Positions 6,643 to 8,859 of a stretch of DNA of 8,859 nt are shown here, piece by piece (position 1 is the first letter of the stretch; each line of letters opens with the position of its first letter). The DNA is taken from positions 1 to 8,859 of the forward strand of contig JAUWPC010000134.1 of NCBI GenBank assembly GCA_030611815.1, in the 5' to 3' direction. A model generated the notes under the pieces. The model made no database searches. It was not told the DNA's origin and was given only the letters and a program-made list of their open reading frames with translations. Source of the stretch: Desulfobacteraceae bacterium (GTDB taxonomy: Bacteria; Desulfobacterota; DSM-4660; Desulfatiglandales; Desulfatiglandaceae). The translations under genes and the position numbers were made by a program.

Positions 6643-6830
6643 CCGTTGAGACCTTTGCAAAACGCCCCCTTTCGAAGTCTGCGCTTATCTGCCCAATCTC
6701 CTCGTTGCGTTCAGATTTTAACCCGCCTGAGGCGGATTAATCCTCGAAATATTCAATATATTCCTGTGGTTAAAATCCTCACGCGCCTTGATCTTGAACG
6801 AAATTGAACATTTTTCAAAGGTCTCCCGTT
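6643..6830. mobile_element. MITE-like element with TIRs and 5-bp target duplication
   Basis: GAGACCTTTGCAAAA (6648-6662) and TTTTTCAAAGGTCTC (6811-6825) are terminal inverted repeats matching at 14 of 15 positions. They are flanked directly by identical CCGTT copies (6643-6647 and 6826-6830), the expected footprint of a transposition. The 178-bp body has no useful reading frame, so it would need a transposase in trans. The inside is rich in nested hairpins. It lies 8 bases from the HdrD-like start codon, and the target duplication (AACGG on the minus strand) contributes to that gene's ribosome-binding region. The parent insertion sequence is not identifiable from the window. Confidence 0.8.
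6714..6777. repeat. Internal hairpins of the MITE-like element
   Basis: GATTTTAACC (6714-6723) and GGTTAAAATC (6768-6777) are perfect 10-bp inverted repeats, extended after a 4-base internal mismatch by GCG (6707-6709) with CGC (6782-6784). Just inside the left arm is a second hairpin, CCGCC-TGA-GGCGG (6723-6735), sharing C6723 with the outer stem. The whole body can thus fold into a branched structure, as non-autonomous elements and REP-like sequences often do. Confidence 0.7.
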
Positions 6831-6988
6831 ATTTGTTTCGTTTTAGCGATAAGGTGATAATGCCGGGACGAAACCTTCTCGACAAACTTGAAAGCAAATC
6901 AATCGCCGGAATACATACCATGAAAGAGATCTAACCTGTCAAGCGAAAACTGGGATATTGCGTAGAGGTCCCGCGACATGGAAAAAAC

Positions 6989-7016
6989 TTGACGAAGAAG
7001 GTCGTTTATCGATACT
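6989..7016 (+). promoter_or_regulatory. Possible sigma-70 promoter for the DUF1847 gene
   Basis: TTGACG (6989-6994) matches the -35 consensus at five of six positions. GATACT (7011-7016) matches the -10 at four of six, with a 16-base spacer. The start would be near 7023, leaving a leader of about 75 bases. No better candidate is seen in this intergenic region. Confidence 0.35.
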
Positions 7017-7050
7017 TATGAAGTTAGTAATTTTCGAAAAAATAAGAAAC

Positions 7051-7077
7051 CTCCGTGAACTCTGTGCACTCTGTGAG
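7051..7077. repeat. Three-copy 9-bp tandem repeat
   Basis: CTCCGTGAA, CTCTGTGCA and CTCTGTGAG follow one another without a gap, 22 bases upstream of the DUF1847 start codon. I recall similar CTCTGTG-type short repeats scattered in intergenic DNA of many anaerobes, but this cannot be verified here. Confidence 0.6.
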
Positions 7078-7098
7078 AGGAAAAGATAAGGAGAAGTC

Positions 7099-7782
7099 AT
7101 GAAAGATAAGGAAAGCCCGGAATGTGCAAAATGCTCTGTAAAGGATCGAATTTGCCGTGAAGAGGATGGAAAAGGACCAGAATCCTGTCCCACTGAAAAC
7201 TACAGGGAGATCATTAAAGAGGCTGCTAAGGAGTACGAAAGGCCCGAAATTTACGAATTCGCCAGGATGGCATCGATTCAGGAATCCGAATGTTACTCAA
7301 ATAGACATATCCAGCCCTATGTATTTCATCCTGTCAAACCGAGGGTCCAGGAGATCTGTGAATTTGCAGAGAAAATGGGATATCAGAAGTTAGGCATCGC
7401 CTTTTGCGCGGGCCTACATCAGGAGGCAAGGGTGCTCACAAAGATCTTAGAAGCACAGGGCTTCGAGGTTGTCTCTGTTGTATGCAAGATCGGTGCTACG
7501 CCCAAGGAGACCATAGGGATCAAGGAGGAGGAAAAGATACGAATCGGGCAGTTTGAGTCTATGTGCAGCCCCGTTGTTCAGGCAGCTATCCTTAACCGGG
7601 AAAAAACCGATTTCAATATCCTGGTCGGGCTCTGTGTTGGCCACGACTCTCTATTCTTCAAGTATAGCGAGGCCTTCACAACGGTATTGATTGCAAAGGA
7701 CCGCGTCCTTGGCCACAATCCTGCCGCAGCCCTCTATACCTCGAGCACCTATTATGCCCGTATGCTTCGTAAGGGGTTTTGA
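7099..7782 (+). CDS. DUF1847 family Cys-rich (metal-binding) protein
   Basis: A 227-residue soluble protein of the DUF1847 family, often labelled metal-binding but without an established reaction. The N-terminus has Cys9-x2-Cys12-x6-Cys19-x10-Cys30-Pro, a probable metal or cluster site. A helical region carries EFARMASIQESECY with Cys65. From about residue 82, an alpha/beta domain contains Cys103 (AFCAGLHQEA), Cys129 (VVCKIG), Cys156 (SMCSPVVQA) and Cys179 (GLCVGHDSL), then the conserved GHNPAAALYTS end. The cysteines sit at strand ends, as expected if they face a shared site (inference). Length fits a full family member. AAGGAG sits 5 bases before the ATG. The radical SAM gene follows after 187 bp on the same strand; whether they share a transcript is unclear. 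Confidence 0.92.
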   Translation: MKDKESPECAKCSVKDRICREEDGKGPESCPTENYREIIKEAAKEYERPEIYEFARMASIQESECYSNRHIQPYVFHPVKPRVQEICEFAEKMGYQKLGIAFCAGLHQEARVLTKILEAQGFEVVSVVCKIGATPKETIGIKEEEKIRIGQFESMCSPVVQAAILNREKTDFNILVGLCVGHDSLFFKYSEAFTTVLIAKDRVLGHNPAAALYTSSTYYARMLRKGF

Positions 7783-7849
7783 CAGACAAACGTTAAAAAA
7801 TATCTTGGCCCGGAATATTTCAAAAAGGGTTTTGGGGGCTTTGTCTGTC
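7781..7849. repeat. 10-bp inverted repeat after the DUF1847 gene
   Basis: GACAGACAAA (7781-7790), overlapping the stop codon, pairs perfectly with TTTGTCTGTC (7840-7849) across 49 bases. Inside is a small hairpin, CAAAA-AGGG-TTTTG (7821-7834). No T tract follows, so a classical terminator is unlikely. It could be an mRNA 3'-end structure or an old insertion footprint. The rest of the gap to 7969 shows nothing further. Confidence 0.4.
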
Positions 7850-7969
7850 TGCAGGTACAGCCACAAAAGGGGATGGGATAGATCGGATTTACGGAATTAT
7901 CAGCTTTGCTGTTTTCTATGGTTATGAGATTAAACAGCAAACAACTATTAAATGAAAGGATGAGAACGA

Positions 7970-8859
7970 ATGGATTATGCCATTGAAAGCGAGGAGATGC
8001 ATTACGAGGGAAATTGCATCAGGCCGCCCAGTGAGGCGTTCAGTATCCTGCTCCAGGTAACAGTAGGATGTTCCCATAACAAATGCACCTTTTGCGGAAC
8101 TTACACAGACAAGAGATTCAGGATCAAAGATGACAGTATGATTCTCGGTGATATCCTATTTGCCTCTAAATACATGAAAAGGCAGGACAGGGTCTTTCTC
8201 ATGGACGGTGATGCCCTGATTATTCCCCAGAAGAGGTTAATGTGGATACTGGATCAGATCAAGGAACACCTCCCCTGGGTGAGGAGGGTAGGGGCCTATG
8301 CCAATGCAAAGAGCATCAAGATGAAGACTCCAGAGCAGTTGAAGGACCTTAAGGGAAACGGATTAGGGATACTCTATTTAGGCGTAGAAACCGGGGATGA
8401 GGAGCTGCTGAAAAAAATCCGGAAAGGGTCGAGTCCACAACATCTCATCAACATGGGGAGAAAGGTCAGAGAAGCGGGCATCAAACTCTCGGTTACCGTA
8501 TTATTGGGCATTGCCGGGAGGAAGAGATCCCTTGAGCATGCCAAGGCCACCGGTGAACTCTTGAGCGGGATGGATCCCAATTACGTGGGGGCACTCACCG
8601 TTATGTTGCTCCCCGGAACCCCTCTGCATGAGGAATTCCAGAACGGCGCCTTCGAGGTCCCAACCGAAAAAGAGCTTCTCCTGGAATTGAGGGAGATGAT
8701 TGCGCATACCAACCTGAGCCGGGGCCTCTTTTTCTCCAACCATGCTTCCAACTATTTACCGATAAAGGCCAGGTTGCCCAAGGGAAAGCAGGTTGCCCTC
8801 GACCAGATAGACAGCGCGCTAAAGGGAGATATAGCCCTAAGGCCGGAGTGGATGAGGGC
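7970..8859 (+). CDS. Radical SAM protein (3' end outside window)
   Basis: The frame is open from the ATG at 7970 to the window edge, giving 296 codons without a stop; the ending in LRPEWMRG suggests only a few residues are missing. AAAGGA sits 10 bases before the ATG. Cys34-x4-Cys39-x2-Cys42 (GCSHNKCTFCG) is the cluster-binding motif that holds the [4Fe-4S] and S-adenosylmethionine. The four-residue first gap is a variant seen in Elp3-like and COG1032-type families rather than the classic CX3CX2C. YLGVETGDEELL (about 135-146) is the usual SAM-binding strand region, and MLLPGTPLHEEF (about 214) is also typical of this group. No cobalamin-binding N-terminal domain is present. The substrate cannot be assigned. 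It follows the DUF1847 gene on the same strand. Confidence 0.92.
   Translation, partial: MDYAIESEEMHYEGNCIRPPSEAFSILLQVTVGCSHNKCTFCGTYTDKRFRIKDDSMILGDILFASKYMKRQDRVFLMDGDALIIPQKRLMWILDQIKEHLPWVRRVGAYANAKSIKMKTPEQLKDLKGNGLGILYLGVETGDEELLKKIRKGSSPQHLINMGRKVREAGIKLSVTVLLGIAGRKRSLEHAKATGELLSGMDPNYVGALTVMLLPGTPLHEEFQNGAFEVPTEKELLLELREMIAHTNLSRGLFFSNHASNYLPIKARLPKGKQVALDQIDSALKGDIALRPEWMR

Larger units (their letters stand above)
6831..7098. other. Intergenic region between the MITE and the DUF1847 gene
   Basis: No convincing gene. A 24-codon frame (6860-6934, +) follows AAGGTG at a workable distance but resembles nothing I know. A second 23-codon frame (7018-7089, +) ends inside the AAGGAG of the DUF1847 gene and runs through the 9-bp tandem repeat, so it is probably repeat sequence rather than a gene. 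TTTTCGAAAA (7031-7040) is a perfect palindrome. On the minus strand, 6908-6893 reads CGGCGA-N5-TTGCT, a weak sigma-54-like match pointing toward the HdrD-like gene. Confidence 0.4.

Noticed and set aside
6939..7193. 84-codon minus-strand frame antisense to the start of the DUF1847 gene
   Set aside because: Low-complexity Ser/Phe-rich composition, no ribosome site, and overlap with a clear gene on the other strand.
7783..7881. In-frame continuation of about 32 codons after the TGA of the DUF1847 gene, possible read-through or selenocysteine
   Set aside because: The DUF1847 family already ends at the ARML region, the extension resembles nothing conserved, and no selenocysteine-type element is recognisable.

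Overview
The window looks like a piece of an anaerobic deltaproteobacterial (Desulfobacterota-type) chromosome, from a syntroph or sulfate reducer. The grounds are an NtrB/NtrC-like two-component pair, a sigma-54 promoter, an HdrD-like iron-sulfur protein, a DUF1847 protein, a Cys-rich lipoyl-domain protein and a Cys-containing PAS domain. This is family-level inference; no rRNA or marker gene is present. Base composition looks intermediate, and I see no tRNA, rRNA or CRISPR array.

Layout. (1) 1-2039 (+): 3' part of a PAS-PAS-GAF histidine kinase, entering from the left edge and closed by a hairpin. (2) 2040-2320: intergenic stretch with nested inverted repeats built partly from a hexamer microsatellite. 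(3) 2321-4244 (+): an NtrC-family sigma-54 activator overlapping by 20 bp an archaemetzincin-type zinc protease gene; a terminator is embedded in the protease 3' end. (4) 4245-4525: regulatory region with a near-consensus sigma-54 promoter (4450-4465) and two dyads upstream at enhancer-like distance. (5) 4526-5458 (+): a protein with two copies of a four-cysteine module fused to a GcvH-like lipoyl domain. A bidirectional terminator (5465-5501) separates it from (6) a convergent HdrD-like Fe-S protein (5507-6634, -). (7) 6643-6830: a MITE-like element with 15-bp imperfect terminal inverted repeats and a 5-bp target duplication, ending 8 bp from the HdrD-like start codon. (8) 7099-7782 (+): a DUF1847 Cys-rich protein. 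(9) 7970-right edge (+): a radical SAM protein, cut by the window.

How it may work together (inference): the kinase probably phosphorylates the sigma-54 activator, which is positioned to act on the sigma-54 promoter of the Cys-rich/lipoyl protein. The convergent HdrD-like protein is a plausible thiol/disulfide redox partner for a lipoyl carrier. No glycine-cleavage P, T or L gene is visible, so the lipoyl protein is unlikely to be a housekeeping GcvH. The archaemetzincin, co-transcribed with the regulator, is the least expected member. The most distinctive observations are the duplicated Cys-module/lipoyl fusion under sigma-54 control, the protease-regulator overlap, and the MITE inserted at the ribosome-binding region of the HdrD-like gene.
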